From: Gemmatimonadota bacterium
Lineage (GTDB): Bacteria > Gemmatimonadota > Gemmatimonadetes > Palauibacterales > Palauibacteraceae
Direction of reading: 5' to 3'
Length of the DNA stretch: 51,160 bases
NCBI GenBank assembly: GCA_023554245.1
Contig: JAMJQL010000118.1
Location: 1-51,160 of the forward strand
Position numbers and translations under genes: made by a program. Below, piece after piece: positions 36,439 to 45,524 of the stretch; positions within the stretch are counted from its first letter, which is position 1; the number at the start of each line of letters is the position of its first letter. The notes below the pieces were generated by a model. The model did not search any database and was not told the DNA's origin. It was given only the letters and a program-made list of their open reading frames with translations.

Positions 36439-37293
36439 ATGCAGGCCGTGGATGCCGAATCTCTGATCAACCAGTTCGTAGATGTAATCGCGCAGTGGGG
36501 TCTCAGGGTCGTGGGCGCGCTCGCCGTGCTTCTTATCGGCCGCATGGCGGCCGGCTGGGGCCGGAAGCTGACCCGGAATGCTCTCGAGCGAGCCGGGGTC
36601 GATGCGACGATCGTCCCCTTCCTGGCAGGGCTGGTCTACTTCCTGATCCTGGCGTTCGTATTGCTGGCGGTGCTGGGACTGTTCGGGATTCCGACCACCT
36701 CGATCATCGCCGTGCTCGGCGCCGCCTCGCTTGCCGTCGGACTGGCGCTCCAGGGAACCCTGGCGAACTTCGCTTCCGGGGTCATGCTCCTGCTCTTCCG
36801 GCCCTTTCAGATCGGCGACTTCATCGAGGTCGGAGGAGTGAGTGGAGTCGTAGAGACGATCGGTGTATTCTCGACGGTGCTCAATACGCCCGACAACGTC
36901 CGCATCACGATTCCCAACGGACAGGTATACGGGGAGCCGATCAAGAATTTCACGGCGAATCCGAACCGCCGGATAGACCTCGTCGCAGGGGTCGCGTACG
37001 ACGACGACCTGCAGGTCGTGCACGACACGATCGTCAGCGTTCTCGAGGAAGATCCGCGTGTGCTGGACGAACCGGCGCCCCAGGTCGCGGTCAGCGAGCT
37101 GGGTGATTCGTCGGTCAATCTCGTCGTCCGCCCCTGGTGCAAGGCGGAAGACTACTGGGCTCTGAGATTCGATCTCACCCGCCGCATGAAGGAGCGCCTC
37201 GAGGAGGCCGGCTGCTCGATTCCGTTCCCGCAGCAGGACATCCACCTGATCCGGTGGCCCCAAGAGGGCGGCGACAAGGTATCGATCAGCTGA
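36439..37293 (+). CDS. MscS-family mechanosensitive channel
   Basis: This 284-residue inner-membrane protein has three hydrophobic segments (about 20-40, 60-85 and 90-115). The pore-lining helix with the glycine/alanine pattern GAASLAVGLALQGTLANFASG is followed by RPFQIGDFIEVGGVSGVVETI and NGQVYGEPIKNF, the MscS signature. It relieves hypo-osmotic stress by opening under membrane tension. The C-terminal domain is of normal length. A GGGGAG lies about 9 bases upstream of the ATG. Confidence 0.92.
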   Translation: MQAVDAESLINQFVDVIAQWGLRVVGALAVLLIGRMAAGWGRKLTRNALERAGVDATIVPFLAGLVYFLILAFVLLAVLGLFGIPTTSIIAVLGAASLAVGLALQGTLANFASGVMLLLFRPFQIGDFIEVGGVSGVVETIGVFSTVLNTPDNVRITIPNGQVYGEPIKNFTANPNRRIDLVAGVAYDDDLQVVHDTIVSVLEEDPRVLDEPAPQVAVSELGDSSVNLVVRPWCKAEDYWALRFDLTRRMKERLEEAGCSIPFPQQDIHLIRWPQEGGDKVSIS

Positions 37294-37378
37294 ACACGTA
37301 CCGGGAGTTTCGCGATCCGTTGGGCCCGATTATTGTTGCCGGGTCGTTCGCAGCGCTCACTCGCATAGGAGTCAGGCA

Positions 37379-37735
37379 ATGGCGAAGCACAACTTTCTCG
37401 TAGAAAAGTACCAGATCACGCTCGGAGACCATTCGTCCACGTGGGGAGGCGTAACCGTGACGGCACGGGCGATCGTCGCGTGTTTCGGCGAGCACCTCCG
37501 CCTCCTGTTCTACTTCCTCCCGGATGGCTCCGACATGCCGGACGCCATGTGGAATGAAGACGCCCGCGTTGCGGTCACGTTTCTGCCGATGTCAGCCATG
37601 TATCCCTGGGTCGACATGCTCCGGAACGAGAAGCCGATCTACGGCAACATCGACACGGATGCTCCGGGCGAGAGCTACATCAGTACGCTCCACGAGCCGG
37701 TTGGCGAGGAAGAGAAGCGCGGTTGGCGCCGATAA
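37379..37735 (+). CDS. Unrecognised 118-residue protein
   Basis: I do not recognise this family. The protein has no signal peptide or membrane segment and is rich in aromatic residues (W22, several F and Y). It includes ITLGDHSSTWGGVTVTARAIV, EHLRLLFYFLPDGSDMPD and VTFLPMSAMYPWVDMLRNE. A mixed alpha/beta fold is likely. Expression looks real: AGGAG lies 7 bases before the ATG, and a strong hairpin terminator follows. It starts 85 bases after the MscS gene and could be co-transcribed with it. Confidence 0.65.
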   Translation: MAKHNFLVEKYQITLGDHSSTWGGVTVTARAIVACFGEHLRLLFYFLPDGSDMPDAMWNEDARVAVTFLPMSAMYPWVDMLRNEKPIYGNIDTDAPGESYISTLHEPVGEEEKRGWRR

Positions 37736-37790
37736 GGGGGTGAGCGCCGGACGATACCGGCATGCGACCCGTAGCGGCCGGAACGAGCGA

Positions 37791-37825
37791 CGGCCCGACC
37801 TCCCACGGTGGAGGTCGGGCCGTAT
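37791..37825 (+). terminator. Intrinsic terminator after the 118-residue protein
   Basis: A 13-bp perfect stem (37791-37803 with 37810-37822), loop CACGGT and a short TATT tail. It sits between this gene and the convergent tadE-like gene. Confidence 0.8.
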
Positions 37826-37913
37826 TGCTGATCTTGAGATCCGCTGGCTGCCTCGCTTCAGCTCGGTAGAGACCGAGTCGAACCCCGCCGCTCAATCAGC
37901 CGACGAGATCGGC

Positions 37914-38405
37914 CTATTCCTTCCGCATCGTGGCACGTGATCGCAGGTTCACCCCGCTCCTGGATCCCGCTCCGATAAGGCTGACCACGGGTCCGAGCAG
38001 AATGAAGTCGTACCGGTCCGAGACGGTTACGGACACGGCGTCACCGGCCGTCGCCGTTCCCAGCGACTTGGCGGTGCCGTCGGGAGCGGTCACGTCGATG
38101 GTGACCGACTCCGCGGTCATGTTGTTGGAACTGAGGTACGTATTGATCACTGTTTCAATAGCTGTCTGATTGGCCGTCGTCTGGACTACGGCCGTGCGGG
38201 CGCCTTCACGGGCCGCGTTTACGATGCTCTGCTTCATGCTGTAGGCGCGCGCGAACTCGAAAATACCGACGAGAATCAGCAGCAGGAGGGGCAGTGCCAG
38301 GGCCAGCTCGACGAGCGCCTGGCCGCTGTCCTCTGCCGCATGACGCCCGCGGAAGCGGAGATACGCCCTACCGGCTCTCGGTCGTCTCACGTCAGCACCG
38401 TCCAT
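37914..38405 (-). CDS. TadE-family pilus-like protein
   Basis: This 163-residue protein has a short basic N-terminal part, then SGQALVELALALPLLLLILVGIFEFARA, the conserved TadE/TadG hydrophobic helix with the E-L pattern, followed by KQSIVNAAREGART. The rest is a small beta-rich extracytoplasmic domain. TadE proteins are minor pseudopilins of Tad/Flp pili. No tadABC or flp gene is in the window. ATG at 38405 is the likely start. A separate promoter-like element lies upstream, so it is not simply the tail of the addBA operon. Confidence 0.82.
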   Translation of the reverse strand: MDGADVRRPRAGRAYLRFRGRHAAEDSGQALVELALALPLLLLILVGIFEFARAYSMKQSIVNAAREGARTAVVQTTANQTAIETVINTYLSSNNMTAESVTIDVTAPDGTAKSLGTATAGDAVSVTVSDRYDFILLGPVVSLIGAGSRSGVNLRSRATMRKE

Positions 38406-38443
38406 TCGGAGTGTCAGCAATTCCGGGACTCTCGGCCCCATTA

Positions 38444-38471
38444 ACTATAGGACGATCCCGGTTCAAGGCAA
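38444..38471 (-). promoter_or_regulatory. Candidate promoter for the tadE-like gene
   Basis: Minus-strand TTGCCT (38471-38466), 16-base spacer, TATAGT (38449-38444). The predicted start is near 38437, about 32 bases before the ATG. Confidence 0.45.
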
Positions 38472-38525
38472 AGCTCCACCGAACCCGCCGGCCCTGTACA
38501 GATGGAAGAATCGTACCATGAGCGG

Positions 38526-41500
38526 CTATACCATCACTTCGTCGCCGGTTTCCGTGAAATACAGGATCACCCTCGTCGTCTCAGCCGGTCCCGCACCGGA
38601 CCCGAAACTTCCCCCCAGGATCGCGTCAATCGCTTCGCGATACACCCGGGCCTGCGTTCGGTACCGATCCGCCAGACGATCGGTTCCCTCTTCCCCTACC
38701 CGATCCGTCTTGAAGTCCACGATCAGGGGGCCCGTCGCGACTCCCGGGTCACCGGGCCGCGGCGGGACGAACAGGTCGATCCTGCCCTGTCGCCAGTCGT
38801 CGGGACCGGCGAAGTGTACGAAGGAGATCTCCCGATAGTGCTCGGAGGAGACCCACTCCTGCCAGGCATCGCTCGCGAGCACGTTCTCGATCTCCGATCT
38901 GAGCCGTTCCCTCACTCCAAGACGGCGCACACCTCCGGGAGAACCGGCGCCCTCCTCCCCGATTCCCTCGATCACTTCCTCGAGCAGATCTTCCAGGTCG
39001 TCTTCGATTCGTTCGAGCACCTCGTGAACCAGGGATCCTCGCACGCGGCCCGGCAGCCCCCCCCGTGCTGCAGAGTCACCACCCCCACCGCCTCTGACAG
39101 GTTTCGCGTCGAAGCTGTCGACCGGCACGACACCGTGACGGTAGCGGAGTCGCCAGCCGTCCGGATCCCGGCTGGCGAGCGAGAGCTCGGTGGCCGACCG
39201 CAGTCGCGCCGCCGTCACAACCGCGGAAGGCATCACGGCCGCGGGAAGCTCACCCTGCGTCGGCAGCGAGAGCCATTCCAACGTCAGGGGCACTTCGGCG
39301 AATTCAGGCTGGATCGGATCGACCGAACGCCAGACTCTCACGGGAGTGGCTGGATCTGCTCCGTCGTCGTGCTCGGATTCTTCGAGGCCCCGTCGGTGGT
39401 TCTCGGCGCTGAGGAGGTTCAGCTGTCCGACTTCGTCGGCTGGAGGCTCGTTCAACCCGAAAGCGTCCAGCTGACGTCCTGTTCGAGTGCTCGGGTCGTC
39501 CGTCTCGGGCGCTCGAGTCGACGACGAGGATTCGTCTCTCGGTTCAGCCTGCAGCGTCGCCATATCATGAACCTCCGCGGGCTTGAACAGGGCCTGCGCC
39601 ACCCACTCCGCGTGTCCGCCGGGCTCTTCGATGGGGGCGACGACGAGCAGCCGATCGCGGGCCCGCGTCAGAGCCACGTAGAGAAGTCGCATTGATTCCG
39701 CGTTCTCTCCGAGGACCCGTCTCTCGACAGCGTGTTGTGAACGCGGTCCTCTCTCTTTGCTCGGGGGCAAGAGGACCGGGCCGAGCTGGGAATCCAGCCA
39801 CCCTTCCCAACGACCCGGTGTGGCGGTTCGGAAACCGTCCTCGGCGCCCGCGATCGCCACGATCGGCCACTCCAGTCCCTTGGCTCCGTGAATGGTGCTC
39901 AGGAATACGGCACCTTCGGCTGCGGCCGGAGGGACTGCCGTCTCGAGGTCCGTTCTCCCGTCTGCCGCCGCCTGATCCCAGGCCCGCAGGAAATCGGCCA
40001 GCGAGAGGAACTGAAACTGGTCGAGGAGGATTCGCAGCCGATCCAGATTGGCCACCGCCTCGCGCGCTCCGGGCCGCAGCCGCAGGTGAAGCCGATAAAA
40101 GGTTCGCTCGAGCAGGGTGTCCAGAAGCTCGGCCGGGGCGGCTCGTCCCACGAGTGTGCAGACCTCGGAGATCGTCTCGAGGCCGCGTCGAAGTGCAAAG
40201 CGCTCCGTGGGACCGATCAGTTGGTGCTCGGGTGCGTCGAACGGCTCCACATCTCCACGCCCCAGCCCGGCGAGCCACGCCGCGGCCCGCTCGAGCACGC
40301 CGCGGCCCTCGAGCGAGCGATCGAGCTGTATTCGGGCGATCACCTCGTCGCGAAGACCGACGAACGGGGAACGCAGAAAGGCGAATGCGCGCACGTCATC
40401 CAGTGGATTGTCCGCGAGACGCAAGGCATTGATGGCATCGAGAACCTCCTGCCTCTGCGCCAGACCCCGGGAAGAGGCGTTGTACGTGGGGATTCCCCGC
40501 TCATGCAGCGCTTCCTCGACCGCCGACAGCGTGTCGGCACGAGCGGCGAGGACCGCGATCTCGTCGGCCCGAGCCACCGCCTCCGCTTCGGAAGGGCTCC
40601 GTGAAGACGCGCTGGAGCGGCGGTCAAGCAACCGCTCTATCCGTCCCGCGAGGAGCGCTGCCCCGAAGGCCTTCCGCTCGGCCTTGTTGAGGTCGGACGG
40701 GGTGGCGAGCCAGTCCACTCCGGCGCCCCGCTTCGGCTCCCGACCGGGGTCCAGCGGATCATAGCGGATCACAGCTCCGGGATCGATGAACTCGAGCGCC
40801 GATCCAGCGGCACCGAAAGCCGGGGTGCAGGCTTCGTTCACGAGTCGAACGAGCACCGGATCCGACCGGAAGTTCCTGCCCAGTCTCAGTACCGCACCAG
40901 CCTGTCGAAAGCGGTTCTCCACCTCGTTCCAGACCCGGACGTCTGCGTTGCGGAAGCCGTATATGCTCTGCTTCGGATCCCCGACGAGGAAGAGTCGGGT
41001 CTCCTCGCCGGGGGCCGGAGGCGGGCCAATGAGACCGCCGATCGCGAAAGCGATGTCACGCTGAGCTCTGTCGGTGTCCTGGAATTCGTCGACGATCAGA
41101 AGGCGGAATCGGCGCCGGACCTCCTCCAGCGCCGAGCCGAATCGCTCGTGCGTCAGCAATCGGCGGACGTCCAGGATCAGACTGTCGAAATCGCGGCGGT
41201 TCTCCCGTTCCAGCAGAGTCAGCCATCTTCCGAGGACGCGATACGCCAGCCGGTATACGGCCACCAGGTGTGACAGGTGCCGAGCTTCGGCTTCCTCGTC
41301 CCCGGGATCCGGCCCCGCTTCCGGTTGGCCGGGCGTACCGAACCTGGCGGGATCCAGCCACAGATCGCCGGCAGTTCGGTCCGCGCCCGTATCGTCGGGC
41401 TCCCGCAGCCACCTGTCGAAATTCTCCCGATTCCAGCGAATCTCGTGGAGAGACCGACGCACGAGTCCGGTCACGGAGGGCCCGAATTCGCCGTACCGGT

Positions 41501-41996
41501 CGAGGGGAGCGTCCTTGAGGAGTTCGATCACATCCCGCTCCCCTGACTCGAGGGCCTCCAGGATCGTCTCGCGGGTCAATTCCCCCAGCCTGAGCGAGGC
41601 TTCGCGTGCGTCCATGACGCGAAACGACGGGTCGATGTCGAGGCGCAACGCGTGCTGGCGCAGGATGTCGCCGCAGAACCCGTGAATCGTCCCGACGAAT
41701 GCCCGGTCGATCCCTCCCCGTGCGATGCCGTTCGCCTCCAGGGCCTCGGAAAGCTTGCGCCTCAGGTCGCGGGCAGCCTTCTCGGTGAACGTGATTGCCG
41801 CGACCTGGGAGAGGTCGCAGGGCTCGGCGCAGCGCGCAATCGGACCGTCCTCCGCATCGCCCACGTCGAAACCCAGACTCCACAGGATCTTCCCGACGAC
41901 GGTGGATGTCTTTCCCGTGCCCGCATTCGCAGCGAGAAGGAGATGTCTGGATTCCCGTATCGCCGCATGCTGTTCCGCGGTCCAGAGTTCAGACAT
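38526..41996 (-). CDS. addA: AddA/UvrD-type helicase-nuclease
   Basis: This 1156-residue protein has superfamily 1 helicase motifs: Walker A ANAGTGKT (23-30), VDEFQDTD (303-307 core), VGDPKQSIYGFRNAD, GRNFRSDP and LLYVALTRARDRL. It has a C-terminal PD-(D/E)XK nuclease: GSLVHEVLERI, GRIDLFVPP and VDFKTDR (Asp1094, Lys1096). This is the AddA (RexA) half of a RecBCD-like complex that resects double-strand breaks and degrades foreign linear DNA. Its start overlaps the addB stop by 8 bases, so the subunits are co-translated. Confidence 0.9.
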   Translation of the reverse strand: MSELWTAEQHAAIRESRHLLLAANAGTGKTSTVVGKILWSLGFDVGDAEDGPIARCAEPCDLSQVAAITFTEKAARDLRRKLSEALEANGIARGGIDRAFVGTIHGFCGDILRQHALRLDIDPSFRVMDAREASLRLGELTRETILEALESGERDVIELLKDAPLDRYGEFGPSVTGLVRRSLHEIRWNRENFDRWLREPDDTGADRTAGDLWLDPARFGTPGQPEAGPDPGDEEAEARHLSHLVAVYRLAYRVLGRWLTLLERENRRDFDSLILDVRRLLTHERFGSALEEVRRRFRLLIVDEFQDTDRAQRDIAFAIGGLIGPPPAPGEETRLFLVGDPKQSIYGFRNADVRVWNEVENRFRQAGAVLRLGRNFRSDPVLVRLVNEACTPAFGAAGSALEFIDPGAVIRYDPLDPGREPKRGAGVDWLATPSDLNKAERKAFGAALLAGRIERLLDRRSSASSRSPSEAEAVARADEIAVLAARADTLSAVEEALHERGIPTYNASSRGLAQRQEVLDAINALRLADNPLDDVRAFAFLRSPFVGLRDEVIARIQLDRSLEGRGVLERAAAWLAGLGRGDVEPFDAPEHQLIGPTERFALRRGLETISEVCTLVGRAAPAELLDTLLERTFYRLHLRLRPGAREAVANLDRLRILLDQFQFLSLADFLRAWDQAAADGRTDLETAVPPAAAEGAVFLSTIHGAKGLEWPIVAIAGAEDGFRTATPGRWEGWLDSQLGPVLLPPSKERGPRSQHAVERRVLGENAESMRLLYVALTRARDRLLVVAPIEEPGGHAEWVAQALFKPAEVHDMATLQAEPRDESSSSTRAPETDDPSTRTGRQLDAFGLNEPPADEVGQLNLLSAENHRRGLEESEHDDGADPATPVRVWRSVDPIQPEFAEVPLTLEWLSLPTQGELPAAVMPSAVVTAARLRSATELSLASRDPDGWRLRYRHGVVPVDSFDAKPVRGGGGGDSAARGGLPGRVRGSLVHEVLERIEDDLEDLLEEVIEGIGEEGAGSPGGVRRLGVRERLRSEIENVLASDAWQEWVSSEHYREISFVHFAGPDDWRQGRIDLFVPPRPGDPGVATGPLIVDFKTDRVGEEGTDRLADRYRTQARVYREAIDAILGGSFGSGAGPAETTRVILYFTETGDEVMV

Positions 41997-44900
41997 CGGA
42001 AGGACCGCCCGGCGGGATCTCGAACCTGTGCCCTCCGCGAAACTGTGCCGAGGTTCGCGTCACTTCCGGCCCGACCTGCCAGGCGCCCAGCGACTGGGAG
42101 GCTGCCAGGACCGGTTCGAACCAGCCGCTCCGGACTCGTTCGGGAATCGAGAGGGCGAATGCTAGAACCCCATCCACCTCTTCCATCGAAAGTCGCGCCC
42201 CGCTCGCAGTCGTCTTCGTGATGGGTCGGTAGGCACCCCACTTCAGCGCGCCGTCAACGGCGGAGATTACGGAGGCGGCGCGCAAGTAGATGGCCGTCTG
42301 CAGGACGGAGCCGTCCCGATACCCCGAGGCACTCGGATATCCGCCCCACTTGTAATCCAGCACCCGGAGCTCGGGACCGTCCTTGCCCAGCCTGGCATCC
42401 AACCGGTCGATCCGCCCCCGAACCCGCATCCGTCGTCGAAGACCCTGCAGGTCCTCGCCCTCCAGCTCGAATCGATCGCCGTCCTCATCTCCGAAGCCGA
42501 GCTCGAACTCGATCGGCCACGCGCCTTCCTTGTCGAGTCGAGGCAACTCGCGCTCGAGAAACGCTCGAACCGATTCCACGATCTGTTCCCGCGTCACCCT
42601 CCAGAGCGCAGGCTCGCCGAGCCAGTGATCCTCCGCGGCTTCGGCCTCATCGAGCGCCACACGGGCAACCTCCCGGTACAGATCCAGGGCATCACCCGAA
42701 AGCTCCGTCGGACGCGCCTCTCCGAGGGCACGGAAGAACCTCTCGAGAATGGTGTGAGCCAGTGCCCCCCTGCTGGCAGGCGAAGTCGTGTCTTCAGCTT
42801 CGTCACTCACCCTGAGTCCGAGGACCCGGTCCACGAGGTAATCGAAGGGCCGGCGGCCATACTGCTCGAGCTGGCTGGCCGACCAGGTGTGCGAGTCGCC
42901 GAATCGATCCGCGAGAACCCTGAGCACGGCAGGATCCCGGATGAGTCCGCCCCAAGGGTGTGGCCGCATGGACGGCCGTGCGCATTCCGGCTGAGTCGCC
43001 CCGTCCTCGAGCCGACCTGAACGCAACTCCTCGCTCCAGGCCGTGAGGATCGCGTGACGCAGAGCCTCGGGATCGACGGATGCGAATGAATCGATCCCGG
43101 CTGAGCGAACAGCTCTCCCCAGCTGATCCGCTTCCGACTCGAGCTGTAGGGCGCGGCTGACTCGATCGATTCCGCCTCCTTCCCGGGCGCGGTCCGCATC
43201 GACAGATTCCCCCGCCGACCACGGCACGACATCCGCGGGGATCAGCAGTGACGGGGAAAGCGGGTGCCCTTCCGAGCTCGTCGACCGGCAGGAGAAGGTG
43301 ACCGAGTCCACCGAGGTAACGGCCGTCCACAGCGCGATCTCGCGCCTCAGGGCATCGTCTCGCGTCGTCAGCGGTAGACCGTGGTCCTTCAGTCGCAGGA
43401 TCTCTGGCTCGGAGAACACCCCCCGAGTCGTCCAGGGCTGCGGAAAGACCCCGTCGTTGGCGCGCACCAGGAAGACCCTGCGATAGGCTCCGAGAGCGGC
43501 CTCGTGGGCCTCGAGCACCTGTACACCGCGGGATTCGGGCGTGGTCAGGGCGATCTCGTTCGATGCCAGCAGCCGCCGGAGACGATCGAACCACTCGGCC
43601 GGTCCGAGCGCGTCCTCGGTCGTTCGCAGCTCGCGCCATTCCCCCAACAGCTCGCGCAGGACCTCGACCCCGCGCTGGTCGACACGGACCAGGTCATACC
43701 GCCCGGCAGGAACTTCGGACAGCCGGCGTCGAAATCCGAATCGCCGGCCGTCGAGAATCTCGAGCGACAGGTCGATCCACTCGCGCTCCGTCCTGCCGTC
43801 CGACAGAGGTCCGATCTGAGCGGCGAGGGACTCGAAGGAAGCCAGGTCCTCCGCCAGATGGACGGTGTTCATGCCCGCTCGCGCCAGTCTCCCCGACATC
43901 CGATCGTCGGCCGCGGCGGCGACCAGAGCCTTCAGGCCCTCCGTCCACTGGTCGAGTCCGCGAATCCGGCGTTCCCCTGCCAGAAAGTCGACCGGGCGCA
44001 GGTCGATACCCGCCCGGAAGAACGGACTGGCAAGCAGCTGGCGGAGCGACCCGTAATCCCAGTCGTTGGCCGCACCCCGAAACAGAATCAGAAGTGCCCG
44101 CAGCGCTGCGATATCCGCCAGGGTGTGGCGTGCGCGCGAGGTGCTGGGCACTCCGGCTTCCTCCAGAGCGTCCACGATCCTGCGTGTATCTTCGCCACCC
44201 GAACGAGCGATTACCGCGATCTCGTGCGGTCGCGCTGCATCGCTCATCAGCAGACGCTTGACGCGCTCTGCGATCCACCGGGTCTCTGCCCGGGCGTCGG
44301 GAGCCTCGTACAGGACGCGCTCGATCTCCGGCGACACCGAGCGCTCGAGCAGCAGTTCCTCCACGTCCGCACCGAGTTCCTGCCACTCGGATGTACCCGG
44401 CTCAGCTGTCAGGTACAGGACGACCTCTGCATCTTCCTGGCTCGCGAGCGCGCGAAAGAGCGCCCGACGGCCCTTCAGGCTGGTCGGCCCGTAGACGTGG
44501 AGTCGCCTCGCTCCGCCGATCGCGGCGGGCAGGCCCCCATCGAGAACCCGGCGCGCCAGAATTGCGTGAATCGAACGCGGGTCGAACCGGTCGAGTCGCT
44601 CGAGCTCTCCCAGAAACTCCGCGTAGCTTTCAACTACCCAGCGATTGCGCCTTATCGCGAAATCATCGCCCCCGAGCCCCGAGACCGCGGCCTCGAGTTC
44701 GGACGGCGATACACCTTCCGGAAGCAGTTCGCTGAACAGGGCATCGATCGCGTGCGATCCCGCCGGTCCCCTATCGGTGCGACCCGAACCCAATCCGGCC
44801 TGGCGGAAATTGTGCGCCGCGATGCGGCTCACGAGTAGACGGCCGGTCAGGTGACCGATCGGTCGCTGCCGGATCCCGAACCGGAGCGGTAGCTCCGAGA

Positions 44901-45108
44901 AGAACGAGACGGGAGGCGAGAGCCAGCCCGGGAGACCCCTGTCAGCCGCGGCTTCGAACAGAGCATCTCTCGCGCCGCGATGGGCAAGCCAGAGGTGCGA
45001 TGCGAACCCGTTCGGCCCCGGGGTCTCCCCGATTTCGGAGAGAAACCCATCTCGGCATCGGCGCCAGAGTTCGGCGTTGGAATCGGACCTGACGATCGTC
45101 AGCGGCAT
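41989..45108 (-). CDS. addB: AddB-like nuclease subunit without iron-sulfur cysteines
   Basis: This 1039-residue protein pairs with AddA. It shows the AddB-type layout: a helicase-like N-terminal region without a P-loop, then SASQLEQYGRRPFDYLVDRVLGL, GALAHTILERFF, RVRGRIDRLDA and the nuclease motif LDYKWG (Asp918, Lys920). In Bacillus AddB the nuclease is held by a 4Fe-4S cluster. Here the first cysteine position (the xxCPF motif) is Arg (RRPF), and the C-terminal end contains no cysteines. The gene is 5 bases downstream of a TATACT -10 element, with no ribosome site. Confidence 0.87.
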   Translation of the reverse strand: MPLTIVRSDSNAELWRRCRDGFLSEIGETPGPNGFASHLWLAHRGARDALFEAAADRGLPGWLSPPVSFFSELPLRFGIRQRPIGHLTGRLLVSRIAAHNFRQAGLGSGRTDRGPAGSHAIDALFSELLPEGVSPSELEAAVSGLGGDDFAIRRNRWVVESYAEFLGELERLDRFDPRSIHAILARRVLDGGLPAAIGGARRLHVYGPTSLKGRRALFRALASQEDAEVVLYLTAEPGTSEWQELGADVEELLLERSVSPEIERVLYEAPDARAETRWIAERVKRLLMSDAARPHEIAVIARSGGEDTRRIVDALEEAGVPSTSRARHTLADIAALRALLILFRGAANDWDYGSLRQLLASPFFRAGIDLRPVDFLAGERRIRGLDQWTEGLKALVAAAADDRMSGRLARAGMNTVHLAEDLASFESLAAQIGPLSDGRTEREWIDLSLEILDGRRFGFRRRLSEVPAGRYDLVRVDQRGVEVLRELLGEWRELRTTEDALGPAEWFDRLRRLLASNEIALTTPESRGVQVLEAHEAALGAYRRVFLVRANDGVFPQPWTTRGVFSEPEILRLKDHGLPLTTRDDALRREIALWTAVTSVDSVTFSCRSTSSEGHPLSPSLLIPADVVPWSAGESVDADRAREGGGIDRVSRALQLESEADQLGRAVRSAGIDSFASVDPEALRHAILTAWSEELRSGRLEDGATQPECARPSMRPHPWGGLIRDPAVLRVLADRFGDSHTWSASQLEQYGRRPFDYLVDRVLGLRVSDEAEDTTSPASRGALAHTILERFFRALGEARPTELSGDALDLYREVARVALDEAEAAEDHWLGEPALWRVTREQIVESVRAFLERELPRLDKEGAWPIEFELGFGDEDGDRFELEGEDLQGLRRRMRVRGRIDRLDARLGKDGPELRVLDYKWGGYPSASGYRDGSVLQTAIYLRAASVISAVDGALKWGAYRPITKTTASGARLSMEEVDGVLAFALSIPERVRSGWFEPVLAASQSLGAWQVGPEVTRTSAQFRGGHRFEIPPGGPSDV

Positions 45109-45524
45109 CCGGAAGTATACCCGACCGCCCCGACAGCGAAAGCCGGGACGCTCGCCCTCGGCTTTCGCGATCTACCCATGGCACGCTTTCGTGGCAGATC
45201 GCCATACCGACAGCGGGAATCTGGGGACTCGCGCACAGATTTCACGAGCCGGTGATCGGACACGCGATACGCTTCGACCGTAACCGGGGAAGCCGCATAC
45301 GGCCCGGATATCAGCCACGAACGCAGGGACCCCCCGGACTCGCGGGGGCACGCCCGGTGAATTCGCCACGCCGAGGTCCAGAATTTGCTGCTTTTCGGGG
45401 TGTTGTAGTGCGTCCGGACGGGGGACGGCCGGAGTCCTGTCTCCCGATCGTGGCCGTGATTCGGGCCCCGTTCCGATCGCGAATACCCGGGGAATCGACT
45501 CCAGTCCGATGAAGGAGTGAGACG
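45109..45524. other. Divergent intergenic region, addB / beta-barrel gene
   Basis: About 415 bases with no gene. It holds the addB -10 element, an imperfect nested hairpin near 45165-45205 (outer arms GCGATCT and AGATCGC) and a CCCCC/GGGGG hairpin (45331-45348). No convincing promoter for the beta-barrel gene and no RNA gene are seen. Confidence 0.4.
45114..45119 (-). promoter_or_regulatory. -10 element placed for a leaderless addB transcript
   Basis: TATACT on the minus strand ends 5 bases before the addB ATG, so transcription would start at or next to the ATG. No Shine-Dalgarno sequence precedes the start, and the -35 is weak. Confidence 0.4.

Noticed and set aside
37855-37890. GGTTCGACTC-like T-arm on the minus strand, possible tRNA
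   Set aside because: The flanking 5-bp stem does not pair and no acceptor or anticodon stem is found.
45165-45205. Nested hairpin as a terminator or small RNA
   Set aside because: The stem is imperfect, no U-tract follows, and no gene ends nearby.
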